A DNA stretch of 14,502 bases from JBGPIK01 sp041484845. Lineage in GTDB: Bacteria; Desulfobacterota; Binatia; UBA9968. The position numbers were made by a program, and so were the translations under genes. Where the stretch lies: NCBI GenBank assembly GCA_041484845.1, contig JBGPIK010000146.1:1-14502 (forward strand). Direction: 5' to 3'. A model generated the notes under the pieces. The model did not search any database and was not told the DNA's origin. It saw only the letters and a program-made list of their open reading frames with translations. Every line of letters starts with the position of its first letter. Position 1 is the first letter of the stretch. Shown one piece after another: positions 1 through 8,700 of this stretch.

Positions 1-1034
1 GTTTGCGGATCGCCGTCAACGACCAGAACCCTGAGCTTATCCTGCGCGTCGAGCGCAAAATACGCGGTCGTGTTGCCGGCGAGTCCTTCTTTTTTCAGCG
101 TAATCTGGCCGACATGGCTTCCCGGTTGAGTCAGCCGGGTTTGAAAATTCGCCGCTGATTCGCCCCGCGGGCCGATCGAAATCAGTTTTTGCTCTTTGTT
201 CTCTCCGTCAATGCTCAACTGCACGAGCAGGTCTTTAATCTCCTGTTCGCCAAAATTGGCAACGGTCGCCTCGATATGAAGGGGCAAATTGACGCCGACG
301 CCGGGATCAGCCAAGCGGATTTCTTTAATCGTGCCATTGAGGGTCTGTTGATCGTGACCCATTCGTATCGTCTTAAACGGTATTGATGGATCATATTGCT
401 TTAACGAGGAGATCGAAAATTGATCCCAGCCGGTCAGCCCCATGTCGGTAATCAAGCGAATCTCTTTTTGTCCCGCCGGTTGACTTAGCAATTCGTACGC
501 CTTGGTTAGAGCGGCCGTCAGATTGGCCGTGCCGTCGGCGACCTCGATCGCGTCCAACTCGCGCAGCAGGACTTCTTTTTCTCCTTTAAGCCGCAGCGGT
601 TCCTTGCCGGTCATGTTGGTTGGAATGAGAACCGCGCGGTCGCCGGCATTAAGCGCGGAAATCAGCAGCCGGGCGGCTTCCTTGGCGTGCTTAAACCCTT
701 CGCCGTTTTCGCTCCAGGTCATGCTGAGTGAGTTATCCAACAGCACGACCAGAGCGATAGGGCCCCCGCCGGCAAAAAGACCGGCGCCGGTCTGGAAGAT
801 CGGATTAGCGAGCAAGAGAGCGAGCAAAACCACTGCCAGAGTTCTAAGCGCGAGCAGCAGCCAATGGCGCAACCGGTAGCTGCGCGAGATCCGCTTCTGC
901 GATAGTAAAATAAATTTAACCGCGGGAAACCGAACCCGTTTCAGCCGCCGGCGATTCAGCAGGTGAATTAAAATCGGCAGCGCGGCGGCGGCAAGACCGA
1001 AGAGAAGAATGGGGTAAAGAAAAAAAACCGACAT
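1..1034 (-). CDS. BatA-type membrane protein with von Willebrand A domain (partial, C-terminus outside window)
   Basis: The reading frame is open from an ATG at 1034 to the left edge, giving 344 residues with no stop. Residues about 5-26 and 57-78 are hydrophobic spans separated by the basic stretch NRRRLKRVRFPAVKF, which is the typical BatA (aerotolerance regulator N-terminal) layout. A VWA domain follows, with the metal-binding DxSxS motif as DNSLSM at residues 100-105. The visible end, LVVDGDPQ, resembles the start of the glutamine-amidotransferase-like domain found in long members of this family, but that part is cut off. A GGAGGGG ribosome site sits 11 nt before the ATG, inside the last codons of the ancestral DUF58 frame, so translational coupling is likely. 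In Bat/MoxR operons such proteins are membrane anchored with the VWA domain exposed outside the cytoplasm. The family is clear; the cellular role is not. Confidence 0.85.
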   Translation of the reverse strand, partial: MSVFFLYPILLFGLAAAALPILIHLLNRRRLKRVRFPAVKFILLSQKRISRSYRLRHWLLLALRTLAVVLLALLLANPIFQTGAGLFAGGGPIALVVLLDNSLSMTWSENGEGFKHAKEAARLLISALNAGDRAVLIPTNMTGKEPLRLKGEKEVLLRELDAIEVADGTANLTAALTKAYELLSQPAGQKEIRLITDMGLTGWDQFSISSLKQYDPSIPFKTIRMGHDQQTLNGTIKEIRLADPGVGVNLPLHIEATVANFGEQEIKDLLVQLSIDGENKEQKLISIGPRGESAANFQTRLTQPGSHVGQITLKKEGLAGNTTAYFALDAQDKLRVLVVDGDPQ

Positions 1035-1041
1035 GCCCGGT

Positions 1042-1155
1042 TCAGCCCCTCCAGCTCAAATAGCTCGCCAAAGCTCTATCGAGGGGAGTGGCGGTGGAAA
1101 TGAGTTGGTAATCGATGGCATTGTCGTGGCACTCCTTGCGCATTTGAGTGACGAA
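1042..1155 (-). pseudogene. Severed C-terminal 37 codons of the DUF58 gene, in frame after a TAA
   Basis: Reading on through the TAA at 1156-1158 in the same frame gives 37 residues beginning FVTQMRKECHDNAIDYQL, containing TPLDRALASYL, and ending at TGA 1042-1044. The pattern of a charged helix, then xDYxL, then TxxPLDxALxxYL is the normal end of DUF58 proteins. With one sense codon in place of TAA the protein would be 296 residues, a typical length. The TGA lies 7 nt from the batA-like ATG, as expected for the original gene boundary. Confidence 0.75.
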
Positions 1156-1932
1156 TTACGAGACCACTTGGCGATAGACCTGCCGTATCGCTCTCGGGTC
1201 GGCGATGACGCGAAGGCTCGTTTCTTCCAGGTCCTCGAATAGAATATTACCGTCGAAGGGAAGATCAAGCTCCGCCTGATCCAAAAGGTGAAATACAATC
1301 ACGTCGTTTCCCTTAAAACGAAACAGCCGCAGACCTTTGAGAACCTGTGCCGGATCATCGAGAAGATCGGAGATCAAAATCACCAGGCCGCGCCGTTTGA
1401 TCTGGCCGGCGATATCTTCGAGAATCTTGCCGACGTTGGTTTCTCCCGCCGGCCCGCGATTTTCCAGCGCATGGAGAATTTGCGTCAAATAGTCGCGCTT
1501 GGCCCGCGGCGGAATGAAGGCTTCGATACGATTTGAGAAAGTAACAATGCCGGCGGCATCCTGCTGCTTGAGGATCAAATAGGCGAGCGAAGCGCTCAGC
1601 GTGCAGCCGTAATCGAATTTAGTGACGCCGTCGGAGGCATAATCCATCGAGGCGCTGGCGTCGAGCAGCAAATAAGCGCGCAGGTTGGTTTCGTCTTCGT
1701 ACTCTTTGATGAAATAGCGGTCGAACTTGCCCAGTGCTTTCCAGTCGATGCGACGGATTTCGTCGCCGGGGGAATACTCCCGGTGCTCTTCGAATTCAAC
1801 GCTGAAGCCTTTGGATCGGCTGCGGTGGATTCCGGACATCATCCCTTCCACCACCCAGCGCGCCCGCAGGTAGAGATTCGATATCCCCGCGAGAACCTTA
1901 GGATCGAAGTAATTCTTTTTACCGTCGGCCAT
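1156..1932 (-). CDS. DUF58 domain protein (VWA fold), truncated by in-frame TAA
   Basis: The 258-residue product carries the DUF58 signature. REYSPGDEIRRIDWKALGK lies at residues 51-69, followed by a MIDAS-like DASAS at 91-95 and the strand-loop VILISDLLDDP further on. DUF58 proteins are cytoplasmic partners of MoxR ATPases and are almost always encoded next to them, though here the two genes are separated by an insert. Usual family length is near 290-300 residues. This frame stops early after RQVVS at a TAA (1156-1158), yet the same frame continues with a credible family C-terminus to a TGA at 1042-1044. The start ATG at 1932 gives the expected N-terminus, although no strong ribosome site precedes it. 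The truncated protein keeps the whole MIDAS region but lacks its last helix. It may be a genuine nonsense allele, a sequencing error, or a readthrough site. Confidence 0.85.
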   Translation of the reverse strand: MADGKKNYFDPKVLAGISNLYLRARWVVEGMMSGIHRSRSKGFSVEFEEHREYSPGDEIRRIDWKALGKFDRYFIKEYEDETNLRAYLLLDASASMDYASDGVTKFDYGCTLSASLAYLILKQQDAAGIVTFSNRIEAFIPPRAKRDYLTQILHALENRGPAGETNVGKILEDIAGQIKRRGLVILISDLLDDPAQVLKGLRLFRFKGNDVIVFHLLDQAELDLPFDGNILFEDLEETSLRVIADPRAIRQVYRQVVS

Positions 1933-1981
1933 GGTTTTTCAATGGGACTTCAGCTTGTGTTATGACTCACCGCAGAAGCGC

Positions 1982-2090
1982 CGGTCGTGAGAAAAAACCC
2001 CTTTTTCGCAAAAATGAGCGTTGCAAGTATTTGATTTCATTGAGGCCAAATTTGTAATTTTGATGGTTTTTGAATTTTTTCTCACGACCG
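1982..2090. repeat. 109-bp element with perfect 16-bp inverted ends
   Basis: CGGTCGTGAGAAAAAA at 1982-1997 is repeated exactly in inverse at 2075-2090, around a 77-bp AT-rich interior with no ORF. The interior has smaller symmetries: TTTTT-CGC-AAAAA near 2002-2014 and CAAATTTG near 2047-2054. It lies just upstream of the DUF58 start in the operon. It could be a miniature inverted-repeat element or a transcribed hairpin acting on the polar expression of DUF58. No flanking target duplication is evident by eye. Confidence 0.7.
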
Positions 2091-2111
2091 CCGAGGGCGC
2101 CCCCCATGTTT

Positions 2112-2133
2112 CCTCCCCCGCGTGCGGGGGAGG
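2112..2133. repeat. Perfect C/G-rich hairpin, likely interspersed palindromic repeat
   Basis: CCTCCCCCGC and GCGGGGGAGG form a 10-bp perfect stem around GT. The following GATGAAGGAGGGGG (2134-2147) gives the look of a short dispersed palindrome of a kind seen in intergenic regions of many GC-rich bacteria. It falls between the 168-residue gene and the DUF58 gene. No T-tract follows on either strand, so a simple intrinsic terminator is not supported, though the stem is very stable. Confidence 0.6.
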
Positions 2134-2179
2134 ATGAAGGAGGGGGAAGCGGTTGGCCCTTACAACGACTCGTAGATTT

Positions 2180-2686
2180 CTACCACTGCCGTTTCAGATA
2201 ATCTAGCCAACTTTTCCAACCTTTATGACGGCCTTGGTAGGTTGGATGATTTAAACATTCCTCAATGTAAGCGAGTGTGTTTGCGTCCGCGTCAAGACGC
2301 GCGAGCACTTGGCGCTGGAAGGAAAGACATTGCTTTTCGCTCTCGGCTCCCGTCCAGGCATCCGCGTCCGGCTTTTTCCCGCCGCCTTTTTTGTTTGCAT
2401 CGAGATAGAGCTTGGCGTGATAGGCGTCGTGGGCGATGGCGCCGGCATACCAGAGGACGGAATGCTGCCAGGTCCGTTTTCCGACGACGAAAGTCGGTTT
2501 TTTCCGCCAGGCTTTCATACCGCTGCGCTTGCCTTGCCGAATGACGCCGATGTGGCTACGAATGAGCTCGAACTGTGAAGTTGATCGGAGCCGCCCAAGC
2601 GATTCTCGGGTGCGCGAGCGAAAACCAGCCGTGCCGCGGACTTCAATGCCTTCGATGACTTCTAATCGTGTACGCAAAAAAAGCAT
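2180..2686 (-). CDS. Uncharacterised protein with HDxxH motif, inserted between moxR and DUF58 genes
   Basis: This 168-residue protein is not one I can name. The sequence looks constrained: SVLWYAGAIAHDAYHAKLY at residues 76-94 has two histidines (H86, H90) spaced as HxxxH. It is followed by W111 and a G-A-E-S-E-K run, and ends with NHPTYQGRHKGWKSWLDYL at about 146-164. The HxxxH plus downstream Glu could bind a metal, but catalysis is only a guess. There is no signal peptide or membrane span. The first ATG at 2686 lacks a clear ribosome site; the frame is open upstream to a TGA at 2738-2740, without a better start. Repeats lie on both sides (1982-2133 and 2736-3074), and the gene splits a normally contiguous moxR-DUF58 pair, which suggests it arrived as an insertion. 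It shares the strand of the operon. Confidence 0.65.
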   Translation of the reverse strand: MLFLRTRLEVIEGIEVRGTAGFRSRTRESLGRLRSTSQFELIRSHIGVIRQGKRSGMKAWRKKPTFVVGKRTWQHSVLWYAGAIAHDAYHAKLYLDANKKGGGKKPDADAWTGAESEKQCLSFQRQVLARLDADANTLAYIEECLNHPTYQGRHKGWKSWLDYLKRQW

Positions 2687-2735
2687 GAGGATCGGCGCCG
2701 GGCCTGTGAAAACTGGCGCATGTCGGCGAAAGGAT

Positions 2736-2788
2736 GTTCAAGGTTCCAGGTTCAAAGTTCAACTCGTTTTTGACCTTGACCCTTGAAC
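2736..2788. repeat. Inverted array of GTTCAA heptamers
   Basis: Four tandem 7-nt units run from 2736 to 2763: GTTCAAG, GTTCCAG, GTTCAAA, GTTCAAC. After a short T-rich loop, three units in reverse follow at 2768-2788: TTTTGAC, CTTGACC, CTTGAAC. The two halves can fold as an imperfect hairpin. The array lies just upstream of the 168-residue gene. A similar array with a 9-nt period occurs at 13846-13931. Confidence 0.65.
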
Positions 2789-2808
2789 TCTAGATCTCTG
2801 CGCCGTGA

Positions 2809-2828
2809 ACACCGCGCGCTAGCGCGAT
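2809..2828. repeat. 20-bp direct repeat, copy 1 (partner at 3055-3074)
   Basis: This 20-mer matches 3055-3074 at 17 of 20 positions in direct orientation. It contains the perfect palindrome CGCGCTAGCGCG (2815-2826). The pair brackets the 177-bp inverted-end element. Because the sequence is an alternating GC palindrome, chance similarity is harder to exclude than the match count suggests. Confidence 0.45.
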
Positions 2829-2845
2829 TTATTCATGCGTGCGGG

Positions 2846-3022
2846 CGATCGAGAGGCGAGCCCTCCGGAGCGAGGCAATGGGTCTGTGCCTTGGCGCGGC
2901 CTGCAAACTGACTTTCTGGAGCGAACGCCTGAGAAAAAACGCGAGCGATGATCCGAGCACCAAAGACGGTATTGAAACTGTTCGTCGATGTGCCTCGCTC
3001 CTCCGATCTCACCCCTCGATCG
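2846..3022 (-). repeat. 177-bp element with 31-bp imperfect inverted ends; possible structured RNA
   Basis: The ends 2846-2876 and 2992-3022 are inverted copies of equal length matching at 24 of 31 positions, both beginning CGATCGAG. In a minus-strand transcript two of the mismatches become G-U pairs. That gives a continuous 15-bp closing helix, a 6-nt interior loop, and a second 10-bp helix (GGAGCGAGGC with its complement). On the plus strand those same two positions would be A-C mismatches. Inside, GTCT/AGAC and GTGC/GCAC can extend pairing. The element sits 42 nt after the moxR stop, in the 378-bp space (2687-3064) that holds no convincing gene. It could be a MITE-like insertion or a stable operon-internal RNA structure. 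The size and shape loosely recall 6S-like RNAs, but I see no decisive conserved sequence. Confidence 0.5.
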
Positions 3023-3064
3023 ACACGTTGTCATTGTTTTTCCTCTAACGGTCGACACGGCGCG

Positions 3065-4093
<1,029 letters not shown>

Positions 4094-4105
4094 GCAGCGT
4101 CCTTT

Positions 4106-5695
4106 TTACTGAGCGGTCATCAGCTTGTCGAGCGTTAATTTGGCCTGTTTAGCTTTTTCCGCCTCTCCCACTCCGGCATAAACATCGCCTAGCAGTCGAA
4201 AGATAGCCGGATTGAACGGATTGATCTGCACGGCTTCCTCGAGGACGTTGAGACTCTCCTTGTATTTTTTCCCCGCGTAGTACACCCGGCCTAAGAGCAC
4301 GTAGGTATTGGGGTTGTCCGGATCGACGTCGAGGGCGCTTTGTAGCGGCGCCAGCGCTTCGTCGAAGCGGTTCATTTGAATGAAGACCCGGCCCAATTTG
4401 TTGAGAATAATAGGGGAGTGAGCGCTACCCTGCAAGGCGCGGCGGTATTCACTGACCGCGGCGGCCGTTCGTCCCTTGGACAAAAGCTGATCGCCGAGGT
4501 AAGTGCGTTGGCGGGCCACCGCCGACTGAATTTCTTTTAGCTCCACCGCCTCTTCGTCTTCTTTCTGATCTTTTTTAACCTTAAGTTTGCGTACCCGGCT
4601 TCCCTCGATCTCTTTGAGCCCCTTGCTTTTGAGAAAGCTTTTCCAGCGCGCATCAAATTCGCCGAAGGAGATCCCGAAGACTTTCTCGATCGCTTCCGGC
4701 GTCGGCCGGTCCGTTAGCGTTGAGAGCAACTCGTGTATGCCCGCTTTACTTTTGCTTTGATTCATGAAATCGACGGCGGACGCAGCCTCCGCATAGGCGA
4801 GCTGCACCTGTTCCGGGGTCTCCAGATGGATCAGCGACGGTTCCATCTCCTTAAAACCGACAAACTGATTTTTCTCCAGCGCTTGAACGAGCAAGGTTTG
4901 ATTCGCCGGAGTCAGGTAATCCTCGGCGGCATCTTTTGGCGGCTCGGGTTTCCGCCAGCGGGTTTCAAAAAAGCGAGCCATGCCTTCGTGGAGCCAGATC
5001 GGCGCCTTATTGTTGCTGAGCGCAACAATGAGGTAATGAACATATTCATGACTCAACGAATCGACCCAGCGATAGCCGAAGCTCAGCGCGCGCGGCGAGA
5101 TGATCATCAGCTTATTAAATTTGCAAATGCCGACGGCGCCGGTTTCCTCGATGTCGCGCAACGACAGCGTCGAGATCGCGTTAAAGGCGCCGGCGTCCGG
5201 CGCAATCTCGACGCGGACTTTTTCTGTCGGGTAATAGCCTAGCTCGGCGCCCACGGCCGCGTAACTTTTTTCCAACGCCTCGAGCGCATAAGAAGGTAGA
5301 ATGCCATCCTTTTTTTCATCGACAAAAAGAATGAAATGAGGACTCTCGAACCGTTTTAGGCTTTTAATAACGTCTTGAGTTTGTTGGATGAAAAGCTTCC
5401 AGCCCTGGCGGTGCTGGTCGTTGGAATCGATGGCCAGCGCTTGATCGAGGGACTTGAGCGCCTCCGCGTATTTCCCTTGATAGAACTTCACGCGGCCGTC
5501 AAACTCTAGAGCCGCCGCCGACTTTGGATTTTCTCGCAAGGCCTGGGCGGCCAGTCCTTCGGCCTGCGCGATATGCCAGCCATCCAGCAAGGCTTCGCCA
5601 GCCTTGAATTTGGGGTCGCTCTCGGCGGCGCTCAGGATGGCGACGAGATAGAGCGAAACGAAAAAAGCTAAGAAAGAAAAACTTTGTTGCTTCAA
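4106..5695 (-). CDS. Secreted TPR protein with peptidase_MA-like (HExxH) domain
   Basis: The 529-residue product begins with a signal-peptide-like stretch (KQQSFSFLAFFVSLYLVAILSAAES). A TPR-like region follows at about 30-95. Next comes a gluzincin-type metalloprotease segment with HEYVH at 216-220 and WLHEGMA supplying a likely third ligand (E237). The C-terminal 135 residues are consecutive TPR units. Zn motif plus TPRs is typical of peptidase_MA-like proteins in Gram-negative envelopes. The start codon is TTG (5693-5695), chosen because it gives a complete signal peptide and no in-frame ATG is near. It lies 5 nt after the stop of the DUF4175 gene, so translational coupling is probable. The protein likely works in the periplasm or outer envelope with the other Bat-operon products. 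Activity is inferred from motifs only. Confidence 0.85.
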   Translation of the reverse strand: MKQQSFSFLAFFVSLYLVAILSAAESDPKFKAGEALLDGWHIAQAEGLAAQALRENPKSAAALEFDGRVKFYQGKYAEALKSLDQALAIDSNDQHRQGWKLFIQQTQDVIKSLKRFESPHFILFVDEKKDGILPSYALEALEKSYAAVGAELGYYPTEKVRVEIAPDAGAFNAISTLSLRDIEETGAVGICKFNKLMIISPRALSFGYRWVDSLSHEYVHYLIVALSNNKAPIWLHEGMARFFETRWRKPEPPKDAAEDYLTPANQTLLVQALEKNQFVGFKEMEPSLIHLETPEQVQLAYAEAASAVDFMNQSKSKAGIHELLSTLTDRPTPEAIEKVFGISFGEFDARWKSFLKSKGLKEIEGSRVRKLKVKKDQKEDEEAVELKEIQSAVARQRTYLGDQLLSKGRTAAAVSEYRRALQGSAHSPIILNKLGRVFIQMNRFDEALAPLQSALDVDPDNPNTYVLLGRVYYAGKKYKESLNVLEEAVQINPFNPAIFRLLGDVYAGVGEAEKAKQAKLTLDKLMTAQ

Positions 5696-5700
5696 GTCGG

Positions 5701-8700
5701 TTACTCGGAGAGGTTTCGGAAATAGCGCTCGATCTGGTCTTTCATCTGGGGTGGAACTCCCTGTTTGAGGGATTCCAGAATTTCTTCGCGGAAATTGCGC
5801 GGCGCTTTATAATCCTCTTTGCCCGGCAAATGGAACTTATCCGTGTCCAGCCCGCTAAACCCTCCATCGATGTCGAACTGTGGAAACTGCGGCATGCCGG
5901 GAAGCGGCGTAAGCGAGCCGTACGGAAGGAAGCGTCCCTGCCGGAACAGTCGCGCCATAGGCATATTGCCCAATTGACCGCGCTGCGCAAGCTGTTGCAT
6001 GGCCGATTGCATTTGTTGCTGCGATTGCGAGAGCCGATCGAGCGCTTCGCGTTCCGGTGGAACGGCGCCGCGCGAGTCGAGTTGCCCCAGGCGCTCCTTG
6101 GCATTGCCCATGGATGTGCCGGCCGCGCCGATATTCTGGAGAATACTTGGATCGAGCGACGGAAACAGCTGAAACAGCGATTCGAGCTTTTCATGAAGCG
6201 CTTGGGTGCGTTCTTTCAAGCCGTCTTGCCGGTAGGTCAGATCGCGCAATTCCTTCTTGTCCGAGTCTTTGAGCGCCTGGGCGGGTTCGCCCAAGAGCGC
6301 GTCCAATTCGGATTTGAGATCTTTGAGACTCTTTTGCGCGCGGTTGGCTTTCGCCTCTTGGTCCGAACTGCGTTTTTTCGCCAGCTCCTTGCGCGCCAGT
6401 TCATTGCCCTCCGCGTAACCCGGAAAATCTTTGCTCAGTAACTTCGCAATCAGATTCTTCAGGAGTTGGTTCATGCCGGCTTCATCTAGCATGGTCGCGG
6501 CGTTCGGATCGTCGGGTCCTTCGCGGTCGGGGAACAGCTCCGTCAGCCGGCCGAGCTCGTTCTTCGCTTTTTCCAGGAAACGGTCGAGTTTGCCTTTCAG
6601 CGCGCTGTCACGCTCGCTTAGAGCTTGTTTATTGATGCCTTCGGTTCCGAGCAAAATGTCCTGCTGCTCGCGCGCAATCTCTTGCAGCTCATTGGCTGAA
6701 CGGTTCATCTCGCCTTGCATGCGGCCCATACTCGAAGCCATGGCCGAACGCTGGGCATTCTGCAAAGAGGCGACCATGGAAGCCATCTGGTTGAACAGTT
6801 CCCGCGCCAGCTGGCGCGCTCCTTCCAAATCGCCCTGCATCAACTTTTTGCGAATTTCATCCAGCGCCGAGAACATTTCGTTGAAGCCCAGCGTTTGCAT
6901 GTTCTCCATGTTCATAAAATCGTCCGGCATTTGCTGGGCGAGCTGCGACAATCCTTGCTGGAGAGAGGATAACAGCTTCGCCAGCTCGGATAGTTGCTTG
7001 AGGATGGAGTCGAGATTCTTATCGCCGCTTTGGAGCTTCTCCAACGAATCCATGAGCCGTTCCTGGCTGCGCGCAAGGTCCTGCGCCGTGGCCGCCATCT
7101 CCTGGGTCTTGAGCCGCTTGCCGATATCTTCGGAAAGCAACGACATACGCTCCAGTTCGGAAGAAATTGCATCGTGGGCGTTGAGTTTATCGTCGGCGGA
7201 TGAGGCCTGCTCTTGTTTCTTCAACAAGTCATCCTTGGTAAATTCGAGGTTTCGTTTGAGCGCTTCGAGATCGCTCCAGGTCGCGAAATCGGATAAGCGG
7301 TCTTTTTCCGTCCGCTGCATGACTTCTTCGGTGCGCTTCAACGCATCGGCGAGATTTTGCTCTAGCTTCTTTTCCGTCTCTTTGGCGCGCTCGGCATCTT
7401 TGTCGCCGGGCAAGGGCGTTTCGAGATGATCCGCCAAGGAATCCATTATTCGCGCATTGAGCTCGCGGATGAGCTCGGCGACCTGTTGATGTTCGCCGCG
7501 CAGATTTTTGAGTCTCAGCCGAAGCGTGCGAGAGATTCCCAGTTTCGGACCGGAGATGGTATCGTTATCCAACGCTTCCAAATGAACGGCGGCTTCATCG
7601 CCGTCGCGCAATGCCAATTTGCCCAGATCCCATCTGAACTGGTCGCGCACGATCAATTGTTTGGCCTCGTTTTGTTGCAGCCGGATTTTGTCTTCGCGCT
7701 CGCCGGTTTTCGCGACCAGATTCACCTCGCTGATGCCGAAGTCATCACGCGCGCTGTATTCCAGCGTCAGCATCTCATCGCCGTTAACTTCCAAATCTTC
7801 GGCGGGACTGAGCAATTCGATGGTCGGAAAGCCGTCCGGTTTGACGCGCAGCTCGTAGGCGATCGGCGCGTTGTGAAAGCCATAGGCGTCTTCGACAGTG
7901 ATCCGATATTGTTGCGACTGAAACAGAACGAGGTTTGCTTGCAGTTTGCGACCGTCGATTTTCAAAGGCAGTTTCTTGCCGTCGTTCATCACCATTTCGG
8001 CCTTGACAATATCTTTGGTCGTGACGGCGTCGAAGCGGAGCGTGGAGCCCTTGAGGCCCTCGATGTTGCCGCCGGATACGGAGACGGAAGCAAGCCCCGT
8101 GTAGGCCGGCGGATACAAGGTAAGCTGAACATTCCCGATCTCCGGTGGATCGACGGCTTCGGCAAGGTAAACAGGAGAAGAGAAGGCGCCCGTGGCCGCG
8201 CGGTAGCGCAGACTTTTATCCAGGCGGGCCAGCGTTGCGCTGAATTTACCGGCGCCGAGATTTTCCATCGGAATTTTTTCTTCTCCGATGGGCCCGCCCT
8301 GCTCATTGGCGCTGCTCCACACGATCAGATCCAAGGCTTTCGGATCGGCGCCGGAAGCGGCGGCCTGAATCGTTACCGTCGCACCGCGCGCGACGCGCAG
8401 ACCCTTGGGACTGACTTCGATTGCAGTCTGGGACGGAGGGATGTGATCCAGGGGCCGGCTAAGTAAACTGAACGTTTCATCCACCCAGGAAGGGTTGAAA
8501 AGCACCATCACCAGCACCGGAGCGAAAACGATACCGAGCAGGCGCAGGCTGCGTTTGACCGGCTGCGTGTCCACCAACTGATCGACTTCGAGGGTCGTCA
8601 GTTGTTTGCGTGTTGCGCGCAATAACGCCAGGACCATCGACGCAGAAAAACCGGGCGTCTCTTTGGCATTGGCAACCTGAGGATAAAGCTGCAAGGAATT

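Noticed and set aside
2846..3022. Firm annotation as 6S RNA
   Set aside because: Length and a long closing helix fit loosely, but I could not identify the conserved central-bubble sequences, so only a structured element is reported.
2819..3034. 71-residue minus-strand frame with a good ribosome-site match (GAGG 9 nt before the ATG at 3034)
   Set aside because: It is read straight through the 177-bp inverted-end element and ends in the CGCGCTAGCGCG palindrome. The product is Arg/Ser-rich without motifs. The ribosome site might be a relic of an older gene start after moxR, but that cannot be shown.
6431..7429. 332-residue Ser/Arg-rich plus-strand frame
   Set aside because: The Ser-, Arg- and Phe-heavy composition is the antisense image of the Gln/Glu/Leu-rich coiled coil on the other strand; no domain is visible.
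7426..8466. 346-residue plus-strand open frame opposite the DUF4175 gene
   Set aside because: It lies entirely inside the coding strand of a recognisable large protein, has no family motifs, and is an expected antisense shadow in GC-rich coding sequence.
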